Of a DNA stretch of 64,000 bases, positions 44,465 through 54,231 are shown in pieces. Under the pieces are notes generated by a model that had not been told where the DNA came from, did not search any database, and saw only the letters and a list, made by a program, of their open reading frames with translations. Within the stretch, counting starts at the first letter, position 1. Each line of letters opens with the position of its first letter. The stretch is from Achromobacter insuavis (lineage in GTDB: Bacteria > Pseudomonadota > Gammaproteobacteria > Burkholderiales > Burkholderiaceae_B), in NCBI RefSeq assembly GCF_902859645.1, contig NZ_CADIJR010000003.1, forward strand, positions 117,470 through 181,469, read 5' to 3'. Both the position numbers and the translations under genes were made by a program.

Positions 44465-45256
44465 TTATTTGCCGCGTTCGGACAGCATGTCCAGCCCGAC
44501 GGTCAAATCCAGGATCACGATGGCGACGACCGCAGCCACGATCGTGGCGCCCGATACGGCTGCGATGGTCGGATCAATCGTGTATTGCACGTAATTGAAA
44601 AGCTTCACGGGGATGGTGTTCAGGTCCGCCGTGGTGTTGAAAATCGACAGCTCCACATTGATCCATGACGAGATGAAGGCGAAGATCGAACCGGTCACGA
44701 TGCCCGGACGGATCTGCGGCAGCACCACCAGGAAGAATGTGGTCCAGGGGTTGGCGCCCAGGTCGGCCGAGGCTTCCTCCAGCGCGCGCTGTTCCGGCGT
44801 CAGCAGCGTCAGGGTGGAGCGCAGCACGAACGGCGCGATGATCACGACGTGGCCGATCAGGAGCGACAGGAAGCTGCGGGTCAGGCCGAAGTACGCGCCG
44901 AACTGCAGCAGCGCCGCGCCCAGCACGATGTGCGGCAGCACCAGCGGCGACATCAGCACCGAGGTCAGCGCGGCCTTGCCCGGAAACTCGTAGCGCGCCA
45001 GCGCCAGCGCCGCCGGCACCGTCAGCAGCACCGCGGCCACCGTGGCGGCCAGCGCCAGCACCGTGCTGGTGGTGAACGCGGCCACATAGCCGGCCTCGAC
45101 CAGCAAGGTGCGGTACCACTCCAGCGTCCAGCCTTGCGGCGGGAACGCCAGGTACGGCGTGGCGGTGAACGACGCGCCCAGGATCACCACGAGCGGCAGC
45201 GCCAGGTAGGCCAGCACGGCCAGCGCGGTCAGGCGGATCAGGTGGCGGGCGATCAT
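44465..45256 (-). CDS. ABC transporter permease, PotC type
   Basis: 263 residues with six hydrophobic segments. The cytoplasmic coupling loop is EEASADLGANPWTTFFLVVLPQIRPG. It overlaps the preceding permease gene by four bases. It forms, with the next three genes, an importer of the spermidine/putrescine-like group whose substrate may be a hydroxyproline-like amino acid or betaine, judged from the racemase-family gene downstream. Confidence 0.93.
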   Translation of the reverse strand: MIARHLIRLTALAVLAYLALPLVVILGASFTATPYLAFPPQGWTLEWYRTLLVEAGYVAAFTTSTVLALAATVAAVLLTVPAALALARYEFPGKAALTSVLMSPLVLPHIVLGAALLQFGAYFGLTRSFLSLLIGHVVIIAPFVLRSTLTLLTPEQRALEEASADLGANPWTTFFLVVLPQIRPGIVTGSIFAFISSWINVELSIFNTTADLNTIPVKLFNYVQYTIDPTIAAVSGATIVAAVVAIVILDLTVGLDMLSERGK

Positions 45257-46101
45257 CGCGCGGCTCCCGGCAAGGTGGCGGCGCGATTGGCCAGCGCCAC
45301 CAGGATCAGGGTGAAGACCAGCAGCACCATGCTCAGCGCGCCGCCGTAGTGGAAATCGAACACCGTGCTGTATTGCTGGAAGATCAGCATCGACAGCACC
45401 GTGACGCGGCCGCCCGACAGCAGCGCCGGCGTCACGTAGGCGCTGACCGCCAGCGTGAAGACGATGATGGCGCCCGACACCACGCCGGGCAGCGTCAGCG
45501 GCCAGGTCACGTGCAAGAAGGTCGCCGCCGGGCTCGCGCCCAGGTCGGCCGAGGCCTGTTCGCAGGCCGGGTCGACCCGCGCCAGCGCATTGCCGACCGC
45601 CAGCACCACGAACGGCAGCAGCACGTAGACCATGCCGATCAGGATGCCCAGCTCGGTGCCGATGAAGCGCATCGGCCGGTCCACCGCGCCGGTCGCCATC
45701 AGGCCCTGGTTGACCAGGCCGTTGCGGCCCAGCAGCACCATCCAGCCGAAGGCGCGCACGATGTTGCTGGTGAACAGCGGCACCACCAGCAGGATCACGC
45801 AGGCGCGGCGCCAGGCCTGCCAGCGCACCACGCGCACCAGGTACCAGGCCAGCGGATAGCCCAGCGCCAGGCAGGCGAGGGTGGTGAACAGGGCCAGCCG
45901 GAACGTCACCAGGATCACGTCCCAGTGGTACTGGTCGGCCAGCACCTTCATGTATTGCGCGGCCGTCGGCGTCAGGCCGTCGGGCCCGCCGGTGGCGCTG
46001 GCCAGCGCCACCACCGCCAGCGGCGCCAGGAAGAAGGCCGCGAAGAACAGCACCGGGGCCGCCAGCAGCAGGCCGGGGGAGAGCCAGGCGCGCCGCATCA
46101 T
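45253..46101 (-). CDS. ABC transporter permease, PotB type
   Basis: 282 residues from the ATG at 46101 (tandem ATGs; MMRRAWLSPG). The long open frame upstream is antisense-like and not used. About six hydrophobic segments; coupling loop EQASADLGASPAATFLHV. Overlaps the ATPase gene by four bases and the second permease gene by four, so translation is coupled. Confidence 0.93.
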   Translation of the reverse strand: MMRRAWLSPGLLLAAPVLFFAAFFLAPLAVVALASATGGPDGLTPTAAQYMKVLADQYHWDVILVTFRLALFTTLACLALGYPLAWYLVRVVRWQAWRRACVILLVVPLFTSNIVRAFGWMVLLGRNGLVNQGLMATGAVDRPMRFIGTELGILIGMVYVLLPFVVLAVGNALARVDPACEQASADLGASPAATFLHVTWPLTLPGVVSGAIIVFTLAVSAYVTPALLSGGRVTVLSMLIFQQYSTVFDFHYGGALSMVLLVFTLILVALANRAATLPGAAR

Positions 46102-47147
46102 GGCTGGCCGCCGATCAGGTGCAGGTGTTCGGGCGCGAACGCCAGCGCCACCTCGCCGCCGGCATGCAGGCCGCCGGGCGCGAGGCCGCCGTGACGCGCC
46201 ACCAGGGTCTGGCCGCCGATGTCGACGTGGATCATGCTGTGGCTGCCCACGTTGATCACGTCGCTCACGGTGCCCGTCAGCATGGCATCGGCGCGCTGGC
46301 ACAGCTTCAGGTCCTCGGGCCGCAGCACGGCCAGGCCGCGCGCCGTCGCCGGACGTTGGGCGAGCGGCACGCGCAGGCCCTGGGCATCCAGCATCAAGGC
46401 GCCGTCATCGGCCACCGTATAGGCGATGAAGTTGGCATCGCCGATGAACTCGGCGACGAAACGCGTGGCCGGCTGGCGGTAGATGTCGGTGCCGGCGCCG
46501 ACCTGCTCGATGCGGCCGGCGTGCATGACCACGACGCGGTCCGCCATGGTCATCGCTTCTTCCTGGTCGTGGGTGACGAAGATGAAGGCGATGCCGAGAC
46601 GGGCCTGCAGATGCTTGAGTTCGAGCTGCATGCGCTTGCGCAGCTTCAGGTCCAGCGCCGATAGAGGCTCGTCCAGCAACAGCAGCTTGGGCTGGTTGAC
46701 GATGGCGCGCGCCAGCGCCACGCGCTGCTGCTGGCCGCCGGACATTTCGCGGGGATAGCGCGGGCCGAAGTCGGCCAGGCCGACCATGTCCAGCGCATCC
46801 CTGGCGCGATTCGCGGCGTCGGATTTCGACGCGCCCTGACGCCGCGGACCGTAGGCGACGTTCTCCAGCACGGTCATGTGCGGGAACAGCGCATAGTTCT
46901 GGAACACGGTGTTGAGCGGGCGGCGATGCGCCGGCAGCCGGCTGACGTCCTGGCCGTCGATCAGGATGCGGCCCGATTCCGGCTGCAGGAAACCGGCGAT
47001 CGACTTGAGCAGCGTGGTCTTGCCGCAGCCGCTGGGGCCCAGCAGCGCCACGAACTCTCCCTGCTGGATCGCCAGGTCGATGCGATCCAGCGCCTGGTAG
47101 GCGCCGAAGCGCATCGACACGCCTTCGATGGTGAGCAAAGCGGACAT
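46098..47147 (-). CDS. ABC transporter ATPase, PotA type
   Basis: 349 residues. Walker A LLGPSGCGKTTLL, signature MSGGQQQRVALARA, Walker B LLLLDEPLSALD and the switch THDQEEA are complete. A C-terminal TOBE regulatory domain follows (about 270-345). It drives the importer whose permeases follow. Confidence 0.96.
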   Translation of the reverse strand: MSALLTIEGVSMRFGAYQALDRIDLAIQQGEFVALLGPSGCGKTTLLKSIAGFLQPESGRILIDGQDVSRLPAHRRPLNTVFQNYALFPHMTVLENVAYGPRRQGASKSDAANRARDALDMVGLADFGPRYPREMSGGQQQRVALARAIVNQPKLLLLDEPLSALDLKLRKRMQLELKHLQARLGIAFIFVTHDQEEAMTMADRVVVMHAGRIEQVGAGTDIYRQPATRFVAEFIGDANFIAYTVADDGALMLDAQGLRVPLAQRPATARGLAVLRPEDLKLCQRADAMLTGTVSDVINVGSHSMIHVDIGGQTLVARHGGLAPGGLHAGGEVALAFAPEHLHLIGGQP

Positions 47148-47163
47148 GGGGAACGGACCTTGC

Positions 47164-48219
47164 TCAGCGCTTGCGGGCGACCTGCCGGTTCCACGCGTCG
47201 GTGACCTCGGCGCGGCGGGCGTTGATGATGTTCCAGTCGAACAGGCTCAGGTTCTTGACCGAGCCGTCGGCGCCCCAGGGCAGCTTGCGGGCGACGTCCT
47301 TGGAGACCTGTACGTCCTTGACCGCCGGGCCGAGGTAGAGCTTGGTCGCCAGGCAGGCGGCCGCGTCCGGCGTCAGCGCGGTGTCGATGAACTTCTGCGC
47401 CGCGGCCTTGTTGGGCGCGCCCTTGACCAGGTGCAGGCGGGCGTCGGTGGCCCACACGCCTTCCTTGGGCACGGTGAAGCCGATCGGCAGGCCCTTGTCG
47501 ATCAGGTCCCAGGCGCCGACGTTGAAGTGCGCGCCGATCACCGCTTCGCCGCTCTGGAAGGCGTTGGTGGCCGCGCCCGAGCTGTCGAAGAACAGCGCGG
47601 TGTCCAGCGAGGCCAGCTTGGAATAGAGCGGCGCCAGGTTCGACGGGTCGATCGCCCAGACCCGCGCCAGGAAGAAGATGAACGGCACGCCCGACGAGTT
47701 GGCGGGCGAGGGCACCGCCACCGCGCCGGCATACTCGGGCTTCCACAGGTCCTTCCAGCTGGTCGGCGGCTGCGTCACTTCCTTGGTGCTGTAGGTGATG
47801 CCGAGCGAGTAATAGCCGGTGCTGACCGCGAAGGCGGCATTGCCGTCGCGGTACACGCCCTGCTCGATGACGTTCTTCAGGTTGGGAATGGCGCTGGCGT
47901 CCAGCGCGTCCAGCACGCCGGCCTGCTGCGCCAGCTCGCTGATGCCGCCGTCCATCCAGGCCACGTCGATGGTCGGCGCGCCCTTCTGCTGCTGCAGCTT
48001 GGCCAGGGTGGTGGTGGAGGTGCCGACTTCCGGCACCACGGTGACGCCGGTCGCTTTGGTGAAGGGCTCGGCCACGCAGGCGCGGAACGCGTCGCCCCAG
48101 TTGCCGCCGTACCAGGCGACGGTGATTTTCTGCTGTTGCGCCAGCGCCGCGTGCGAAGCCAGGAGCAGCCCCGCGCCGAGCGCCGCCGCGCCCAGCGCGC
48201 TGCGGGTGTTTGTTGCCAT
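47164..48219 (-). CDS. ABC transporter substrate-binding protein, PotD type
   Basis: 351 residues from the ATG at 48219, with a signal peptide ending AALAQ. ITVAWYGGNWGDAFRACVA and the two-lobe pattern up to AFQSGEAVIGAHFNVGAWDL fit the polyamine/opine binding-protein family. First gene of the five-gene importer operon; the promoter lies in the 125 bases before the divergent GlxA-type regulator. Confidence 0.92.
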   Translation of the reverse strand: MATNTRSALGAAALGAGLLLASHAALAQQQKITVAWYGGNWGDAFRACVAEPFTKATGVTVVPEVGTSTTTLAKLQQQKGAPTIDVAWMDGGISELAQQAGVLDALDASAIPNLKNVIEQGVYRDGNAAFAVSTGYYSLGITYSTKEVTQPPTSWKDLWKPEYAGAVAVPSPANSSGVPFIFFLARVWAIDPSNLAPLYSKLASLDTALFFDSSGAATNAFQSGEAVIGAHFNVGAWDLIDKGLPIGFTVPKEGVWATDARLHLVKGAPNKAAAQKFIDTALTPDAAACLATKLYLGPAVKDVQVSKDVARKLPWGADGSVKNLSLFDWNIINARRAEVTDAWNRQVARKR

Positions 48220-48343
48220 GTCGGATTCCCCTTGTAGATTTGTCGATCCGCGATTCATTGACTCAAGTACCACAGGCACATCTTGGGCGATGCTCGGGAA
48301 AACGAGCTTGAAGACGCGGGACATAAACTTGAATAATTGCGTC

Positions 48344-49426
48344 ATGTCCGTCGCCGCGCCACCCCCGTCCTTGCCGCTCTCCTATGAAGACGGCGAAGCA
48401 CACCTGCCTCAGGGAAAACCCGCCCTGACCATCGGCATCGTGCTGCTGGACCAGTTCACGCTCGCGGCGTTCGCCGGTTTCGTCGACGTGTTGCGGCTGG
48501 CCGGCGACCATGGCGGCCGCAGCCGCCAGATCCATACCGCGTGGCGGGTGATGAGCTGGGACGGCAAGCCGCGCTGCTCCAGCGCCGGGCTGACGATCGA
48601 GGTCGAAGCCGGCCTGCCCGAGGACCCGGCGCAGTTCGACTACGTCGCGATTTGCGGCGGCAACGACTATTCCAGCGGCCGCATGCCCGAGCCCCTGCGC
48701 GACTGGCTGCGGCGCGCCGCGGCGCTGCGGGTGCGCCTGCTCGGCATCTGCACCGGCACCTTTGCGCTGGCGCAGGCCGACGTGATCGGGCCGCGCACGG
48801 TGTGCGTGCATTGGAACGTGCTGGAAACCTTCCGCGAGCGCTTTCCCGCGACCCGCGCGGTGGTCGACCGCCTGTTCGTCGACGAGGGCGACCTGATTTC
48901 CTGCGCCGGCTCCACCGCCGCCATCGACCTGGGTCTGTACCTGGTGGCGCGGCATTGCGGCCGCGACAAGGCGCAGCAGGCCATGCGCCACATGATGCTG
49001 CAGGGCGCGCGGCCGGGCCGCGTGCCGCAGGCGCATTTCCGCACCGACCTGTCCGGCATCCAGGACCTGCGGGTGCGCCAGGCGGCGCATTTCATCGAGC
49101 AGCGCATCGACAATCCGCCGCCGCTGGATGCCATCGCGCGTTATGTCGGCGTGGGCCGGCGCCAGCTGGAGCGCGCCTTCCGCCTGGCCACCGGCATGTC
49201 GCCGATGGCGTTCCAGCGGCAATTGCGGCTGGAATATGGCAGCTGGTTGTTGCTTAATAATGCCTGCAGCATCACGCAAATCGCGCTGGATTGCGGGTTT
49301 GCCGACGGCGCGCATTTTTCACGCGATTTCCGCGCGCATTTCGGACTATCTCCGCGCCAGTATCAGCAAAGCCACGGGCAGCACGCCGCGCGGCACGAAG
49401 GCGAGATCAGCGTCTTTCCCGCGTAG
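48344..49426 (+). CDS. GlxA/FtrA-type regulator: DJ-1-like domain plus AraC HTH
   Basis: 360 residues. The N-terminal part is a DJ-1/PfpI-like domain (TIGIVLLDQFTLAAFAGF; LLGICTGTFALAQA, with Cys in the nucleophile elbow), and the C-terminus has an AraC double helix-turn-helix (IARYVGVGRRQLERAF; ALDCGFADGAHFSRDF). Such proteins control transport and use of quaternary amines and amino acids. It is divergent from the Pot-type importer operon, its probable target. Confidence 0.93.
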   Translation: MSVAAPPPSLPLSYEDGEAHLPQGKPALTIGIVLLDQFTLAAFAGFVDVLRLAGDHGGRSRQIHTAWRVMSWDGKPRCSSAGLTIEVEAGLPEDPAQFDYVAICGGNDYSSGRMPEPLRDWLRRAAALRVRLLGICTGTFALAQADVIGPRTVCVHWNVLETFRERFPATRAVVDRLFVDEGDLISCAGSTAAIDLGLYLVARHCGRDKAQQAMRHMMLQGARPGRVPQAHFRTDLSGIQDLRVRQAAHFIEQRIDNPPPLDAIARYVGVGRRQLERAFRLATGMSPMAFQRQLRLEYGSWLLLNNACSITQIALDCGFADGAHFSRDFRAHFGLSPRQYQQSHGQHAARHEGEISVFPA

Positions 49427-49449
49427 CTTTGCCCCGGCAAGGAGAACGC

Positions 49450-50160
49450 ATGACATACGACCTTTGGTATTGGGACGGCATTCCCGGCCGCGGAGAATTC
49501 GTGCGCCTGGCGCTTGAAGCCGGCGGTATTCCTTACCGTGAACGCGCGCGCGAGCCCGGCATTGGCGAAGATGCGTTGATCCAGGACATGCTGTCCGATC
49601 GCAAGCAGCCGCCTTTCGCGCCGCCGTATCTGGTGGCCGGGAAAATGACCCTGGCGCAAACCGCCAACATCCTGCTGTTCCTCGGCGAAAAGCACGGCCT
49701 GGCGCCCGCCACGGTGTCGGGACGCCTGTGGGTCAACCAATTGCAGCTGACCATCGCCGACATGGTGGCCGAGGCGCACGATACCCATCACCCGATTTCG
49801 GCCAGCGATTATTACGAGGACCAGAAGGAGGAAGCGGCGCGGCGCGCCCGCGGTTTCCGCGAGGAACGCATTCCCAAGTTCCTGGGATATTTCGAGCGGG
49901 TGCTGGCCGGTCCCGACGCGTGGCTGGCGGGCGGCAAGCGCTGGAGTTATGCCGACCTGTCGTTGTTCCATCTGGTCGACGGCCTGCTGTTCGCCTTTCC
50001 CAGGCGCATGGGCACGCAGGCGATGAAGTTTCCCAAGGTCATGGCCTTGCATCGGCGCGTCGCGGAACTGCCGGCGTTGCAGGCGTATTTCGCCAGCGGC
50101 AGGCGCCTGCCATTCGGCGAGGGCATATTCCGCCATTATCGCGAACTGGACGCTGAATAA
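49450..50160 (+). CDS. Glutathione S-transferase-like protein
   Basis: 236 residues. An N-terminal thioredoxin-fold domain (YDLWYWDGIPGRGEFVRLAL) precedes the helical domain (DMVAEAHDTHHP; WSYADLSLFHLVDGL). Tyr/Trp near the start could serve as the catalytic residue. It follows the GlxA-type gene after 23 bases with a GGAGAACGC ribosome site, and is closed by a terminator at 50231. Confidence 0.9.
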   Translation: MTYDLWYWDGIPGRGEFVRLALEAGGIPYRERAREPGIGEDALIQDMLSDRKQPPFAPPYLVAGKMTLAQTANILLFLGEKHGLAPATVSGRLWVNQLQLTIADMVAEAHDTHHPISASDYYEDQKEEAARRARGFREERIPKFLGYFERVLAGPDAWLAGGKRWSYADLSLFHLVDGLLFAFPRRMGTQAMKFPKVMALHRRVAELPALQAYFASGRRLPFGEGIFRHYRELDAE

Positions 50161-50230
50161 CGATTCCAGGCCGTGGTCACCGCATTCGGGGGATTCGGAT
50201 CCGGTGCGTATTTATTGCCGTGTTAATTAA

Positions 50231-50257
50231 ATGGGGCCGCCGCCGGCGCGGCCCCAT
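50231..50257 (+). terminator. Rho-independent terminator after glutathione transferase gene
   Basis: A perfect ten-base stem ATGGGGCCGC / GCGGCCCCAT with a seven-base loop, followed by TATTCCT. Confidence 0.8.
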
Positions 50258-50635
50258 TATTCCTCTGACTTATATCTGAAAATACGGGGGCGGATTCGTA
50301 TTAACCCGGATCAATAACGAAAAATCAGACGGGCGTTAATCGTGAAACGCGGTGAAATATCCGTTGCCGAGTTTTTTTTAGTCAGTCATCAATGAATATA
50401 TTGAGAACAGCTCATTTTTAGGATTAAATATTTTCGACTGGATACATTCTTCCGTTTTCTGTAATTCTTGACCTGCCGTCGCTACCCGGGCGATGGAACT
50501 GCAGGCAAGCGTGTGCATGCGGCGCGGCATGCGGCGCTTGATTCCTGGGACGCGCCAAGCAACTGCTTCAGACAAGCCAAGGTTTCTCTATCGATTTTCA
50601 GCACACTCGTCCCATTCCCTGCGGGAGACGTCAAC
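50258..50635. other. AT-rich upstream region of chemoreceptor gene
   Basis: About 380 bases, clearly less GC-rich than the rest, particularly 50260-50470. No gene and no clear sigma-28 promoter was identified. Its composition suggests a silenced or regulated promoter region. The gene's GGGAGACGTCAAC ribosome site is at its right end. Confidence 0.45.
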
Positions 50636-52105
50636 ATGCAATGGCTTACCCTCAAACGCCTGCTGCGCGGCGAGCGCGGCATGCAGAAAGCGGATCTATA
50701 CGGGCAGATCGCGGCAATTCACAAAGCGCAGGCGGTGATCGAGTTTGATCTCGAAGGCCATGTCCTGATGGCCAACCAGAATTTCCTCGACACCATGGGT
50801 TATGAGCTGGACGAGGTCCTGGGGCAGCATCACCGCATGTTCGTGGTGCCCGAGGACCGGGAATCCGCCGAATACCTCGCCTTCTGGGACAAGCTGGGCC
50901 AGGGCGCGCACGACGCGGGCCGCTACCGCCGCATTCGCAGGGATGGCAGCGACGTCTGGCTGCAGGCCAGCTATAACCCCATCTTCGATAAACACGGCCG
51001 GCCCTTCAAGGTGGTCAAGTACGCCACCGACATTACCGAGCAACAGCAGCGCCAGGCGGATACCGAGGGCCAGCTCGAGGCCATTTCCAAAGTGCAGGCA
51101 ATTATCGAGTTCGAACTGGACGGCACCATCATCCGCGCCAACGATCTGTTCCTGAACGCCGTCGGTTATCACGAGGACGAAGTGCGCGGGCGTCACCACA
51201 GCATGTTCGTGCTGCCCGAAGAGGCGCGCAGCGGCGCCTATGCCGAATTCTGGCGCAAACTGCGCAGCGGCCAGCATGACACCGGCCAATACCTGCGCAT
51301 CGGCAAGAATGGCCGCCATGTCTGGATCGAGGCCAGCTACAACCCGATTTTCGATGCCGAGGGCCGGCCGTTCAAAGTGGTGAAATTCGCCACCGACATC
51401 ACCAAGCGGTTTACCGCCGCCCAGACGCTGCGGGTGGCGGTGCAGGGCCTGACCGAAAACGCGGAGCGCGCCAGCCAGGCCAATTCCCTGGCGCAAGACG
51501 CCTGCCGGGTGGCCGAAGAGGGCGGCAAGACCGTCGCGGGCGTGGTCCGCACGATGGGCGCCATCACCGACAGTTCCAAGCGCATCTCGGAAATCATCGG
51601 CGTCATGGACGGCATCGCGTTCCAGACCAATATCCTGGCGCTCAATGCCGCGGTCGAGGCGGCGCGCGCCGGCGTGCATGGCAAGGGCTTCGCGGTGGTG
51701 GCGGCGGAGGTGCGCAGCCTGGCGCAGAACAGCGCCGCCGCGGCCAAGGAAATCAAAGGGCTGATCACCACGTCGGTCGAGCAGATCGGCAGCGGCGCCC
51801 GCCAGGTGCAATCGGCTGGCACCACCATGGAAGACATCGTCGCGTCGTCGCGGCGGGTCACCGAGATCATGGGCGAAGTGGTCGAGGTCTCGCTGGCGCA
51901 ATCGGCCAAGCTGGGCGAAGTGACCGAGGACATCACCCAGATGACGGCCGAGGCGGCGTCCGCGCTGCAGGCTGCGCATGAACTGCACGGCGGCAGCCCG
52001 ACGCTCAGGACGGCGGTCAAGCCGGTGGCGCCGTCGGTGCGGGCCCGGCAGGCCGCCAATACGCCGCTGCCGCCCAAGCCCGTGCTGGAGTATGTCCGTT
52101 ACTGA
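50636..52105 (+). CDS. Soluble methyl-accepting chemotaxis protein with two PAS domains (BdlA-like)
   Basis: 489 residues from the ATG at 50636; the longer frame upstream is not convincing. Two tandem PAS/PAC units (about 25-135 and 145-260) share the repeats [20 protein letters not shown] and [20 protein letters not shown]. The signalling hairpin follows ([20 protein letters not shown], then [14 protein letters not shown]). No membrane segment is visible, so it is cytoplasmic, like BdlA of Pseudomonas, which controls biofilm dispersal. The PAS domains probably sense redox state or a small ligand. Confidence 0.92.
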   Translation: MQWLTLKRLLRGERGMQKADLYGQIAAIHKAQAVIEFDLEGHVLMANQNFLDTMGYELDEVLGQHHRMFVVPEDRESAEYLAFWDKLGQGAHDAGRYRRIRRDGSDVWLQASYNPIFDKHGRPFKVVKYATDITEQQQRQADTEGQLEAISKVQAIIEFELDGTIIRANDLFLNAVGYHEDEVRGRHHSMFVLPEEARSGAYAEFWRKLRSGQHDTGQYLRIGKNGRHVWIEASYNPIFDAEGRPFKVVKFATDITKRFTAAQTLRVAVQGLTENAERASQANSLAQDACRVAEEGGKTVAGVVRTMGAITDSSKRISEIIGVMDGIAFQTNILALNAAVEAARAGVHGKGFAVVAAEVRSLAQNSAAAAKEIKGLITTSVEQIGSGARQVQSAGTTMEDIVASSRRVTEIMGEVVEVSLAQSAKLGEVTEDITQMTAEAASALQAAHELHGGSPTLRTAVKPVAPSVRARQAANTPLPPKPVLEYVRY

Positions 52106-52221
52106 TGCGAGGGCGGCGGCGCGCCCGCCGCCCGAGTGCGCTATAAATACGGTCTTGTACGAACCCGTCGGCCCAGGCAGGAAGTTTCCGGCCCGGGCCG
52201 TGTTTTTTGCGGCAATTCCCC

Positions 52222-52446
52222 ATGACCGAATCCGAAGCCCTGGCTCTCGCCACCCATCGCCATTACAAGGGCGGCCTGTATCGCTATATCGATACCGCCC
52301 GCCATTCCGAGACCGAGGAATCCATGGTGGTCTACGAACACCTGTGGCCGCACGCGCGTGGCCTGTGGGTGCGCCCGGCCGACCTGTTCTTCGGCCAGTT
52401 GGCCGACGGCTCGCCGCGGTTCGCGCCGCTGTCCGCGGCGCGCTGA
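52222..52446 (+). CDS. DUF1653 protein
   Basis: 74 residues. HRHYKGGLYRYID and VVYEHLWPHARGLWVRP are hallmarks of DUF1653, a small domain of unknown function. It runs into the exonuclease gene after four bases, so they are probably cotranscribed. Confidence 0.9.
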   Translation: MTESEALALATHRHYKGGLYRYIDTARHSETEESMVVYEHLWPHARGLWVRPADLFFGQLADGSPRFAPLSAAR

Positions 52447-52450
52447 GGCC

Positions 52451-53062
52451 ATGGCCTTCTACTATCGCCGTGCGCGGCCGGCCGGCGCCGCGCCGCGCGC
52501 CGCCTCCGGGCAGCCGTCCGCGGCCGTTGCCGCCGCCTTGAACGCCTTGCGCGGCCCGTTCGTGGTGGCCGACCTGGAAACCACCGGGCTGTCGACCGCG
52601 TCGTGCGAAATCCTGGAATTCGCCGCGGTGCGCGTCGGCGCGGGCGGCGCGGCCGAACAGGAATACGCGCAGGTGGTGCGCACCCGCGCCTCGGTGCCGC
52701 CGTTCATCACCCGCCTCACCGGCATCACCCAGTCCGAGGTCGACCGCCAGGGCGTGCCCGTGGCGCAGGCCTTCGCGGCGTTCCTGGACTTCGTCGGCGA
52801 CCTGCCGGTGTTTTTCCACAATGCCTCGTTCGACCGCCGCTTCCTGGACGCCGCCGCGCTCCAGACCGGCCTGCCGTTCGCCAACGCCACGCATTGCACG
52901 CTGGTGCTGGCGCGGCGCGCCTGGCCCGAGCTGCCCTCGCACAAGCTGGACGTGCTGGCGCGGCACGTGGGCGCATCCGAGCCCACCCACCGGGCGCTGG
53001 CCGACGTGCGCACCACGGTGGCCGTCGCATTGGCGGCCAGTTCGAGGTTGGCCGTGGCCTGA
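52451..53062 (+). CDS. DEDDh 3'-5' exonuclease (DnaQ-like)
   Basis: 203 residues. The three exonuclease motifs are complete: VVADLETTGL, FFHNASFDRRFL and HRALADV. It resembles the epsilon subunit of DNA polymerase III and RNase T-like proteins, but lacks the polymerase-binding tail. Likely trims DNA or RNA ends. Confidence 0.93.
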   Translation: MAFYYRRARPAGAAPRAASGQPSAAVAAALNALRGPFVVADLETTGLSTASCEILEFAAVRVGAGGAAEQEYAQVVRTRASVPPFITRLTGITQSEVDRQGVPVAQAFAAFLDFVGDLPVFFHNASFDRRFLDAAALQTGLPFANATHCTLVLARRAWPELPSHKLDVLARHVGASEPTHRALADVRTTVAVALAASSRLAVA

Positions 53063-53090
53063 GGCCGCGCCACGTTTCAACGGAACCATC

Positions 53091-53450
53091 ATGTCCGACC
53101 TGGAACATATCCGACAGGCCCTGCGGGCCTTCACCGCCGAACGCGAGTGGCAGCGCTTCCATTCGCCCAAGAACCTGGCGATGGCGTTGTCGGGGGAAGC
53201 GGGCGAGTTGCTGGCGCTGTTCCAGTGGCTGACCGAACAGGAGTCGCGCCAGCCGTCCGCGGCGCTGCTGGCGGACGCGGCCGACGAGATCGCCGATGTG
53301 CAGATGTACCTGGTGGCCCTGGCGGATCAGCTGGGCGTGGACATCGCGGCCGCGGTCCAGGCCAAGATGGCCCGGAACGCGGTGAAGTATCCCGCGGATC
53401 GTTTTCGCGGCAGCGCGCGCAAGTATGACGATCCGCCGGACGCGGCCTGA
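53091..53450 (+). CDS. MazG-like nucleotide pyrophosphohydrolase
   Basis: 119 residues of all-alpha type. The acidic motifs SGEAGELLALFQWL and DEIADVQMYLVALAD form the metal site of the DCTPP1/RS21-C6 group, which hydrolyses modified or excess dNTPs. The gene follows the exonuclease gene by 28 bases, so the two may protect DNA synthesis together. Confidence 0.93.
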   Translation: MSDLEHIRQALRAFTAEREWQRFHSPKNLAMALSGEAGELLALFQWLTEQESRQPSAALLADAADEIADVQMYLVALADQLGVDIAAAVQAKMARNAVKYPADRFRGSARKYDDPPDAA

Positions 53451-53453
53451 ACC

Positions 53454-53744
53454 TCAGACCACCTTTTGCTCGTGGTGCACCTGGGGCGGCTCGACGAAGA
53501 AGCCCGCCACGAGTTTGCGCCACTCCTGAAAATCGGAAGATTCCCGGAAATCCACCATATGGTTTTCGACGGTTTCCCAATCCACCACCAGCGTGTAGCG
53601 CTGCGGCTGCTCGATGCTGCGGTACAGCTCCATGCCGTGGCAGCCGCGGGCCCGCAGGAACAGCGGCTTGGCCTGCGCCACGCCGGCCTCGAACAGGGCT
53701 TCCTGTCCTTCGCGGACATGGATGCTGGCAATCTCCTGGATCAT
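53454..53744 (-). CDS. Antibiotic biosynthesis monooxygenase-like (ABM) protein
   Basis: 96 residues from the ATG at 53744. A dimeric alpha-beta barrel pattern is visible (IASIHVREGQEALFEAG; RYTLVVDWETVENHMVDF). The ABM fold covers monooxygenases and haem-degrading or stress proteins; which of these it is cannot be told. Confidence 0.88.
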   Translation of the reverse strand: MIQEIASIHVREGQEALFEAGVAQAKPLFLRARGCHGMELYRSIEQPQRYTLVVDWETVENHMVDFRESSDFQEWRKLVAGFFVEPPQVHHEQKVV

Positions 53745-53796
53745 GATGGTGTCTCCGGATAAAGAGGCCGGGCAGGGGCCGGCCGGGCGGAGTAGT

Positions 53797-54231
53797 ATGG
53801 CCCAAAATTCCGTCCCGATGAACCGATCCGTCCTTTCGCTGCCGCGCCTCGTCGCCGCCCGCCTGCTCTGGTATGCCGGGGTCGCCGCGCTCGCCATCAT
53901 GGCGCTGGCCTCGCCGACCCAGTTCAGCGTGGTCGCCGTGTTGTCGGCCATTGCGATCTACATCCCGTTGTCCATGCTGGGCCTGCCGCTCATCGCCTGG
54001 CTGGTGCTGCGCCAGGCCCGCGCGGCCGCGCCGGCGGTCTTGCCGCCGGCCTGGCCCTGCTGGCTGGCCGGCGCGGCTGGCATCGCGCTACTGGCCTGCT
54101 ATCACCTGTGGGCCGAGATGGAACTGGCCGAACTCGGCGTGCTGCTGCTGCTCGTCGCGGTGGATCTGGCGCTGGCGCGGTGGGAATCGGCGCGCCTGCT
54201 CGATCGCATCGTCGCGCCTGGTCCGCGTTGA
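53797..54231 (+). CDS. Small integral membrane protein
   Basis: 144 residues with ATG at 53797 (GGCGGAGTAGT before it); a second ATG at 53818 is possible. About four hydrophobic segments fill most of the protein, with a charged tail. No family recognised. Confidence 0.7.
   Translation: MAQNSVPMNRSVLSLPRLVAARLLWYAGVAALAIMALASPTQFSVVAVLSAIAIYIPLSMLGLPLIAWLVLRQARAAAPAVLPPAWPCWLAGAAGIALLACYHLWAEMELAELGVLLLLVAVDLALARWESARLLDRIVAPGPR

Noticed and set aside
50696-53170. An 824-codon open frame on the minus strand
   Set aside because: It is opposite to the chemoreceptor, DUF1653 and exonuclease genes, all of which have clear motifs; it is a shadow frame.
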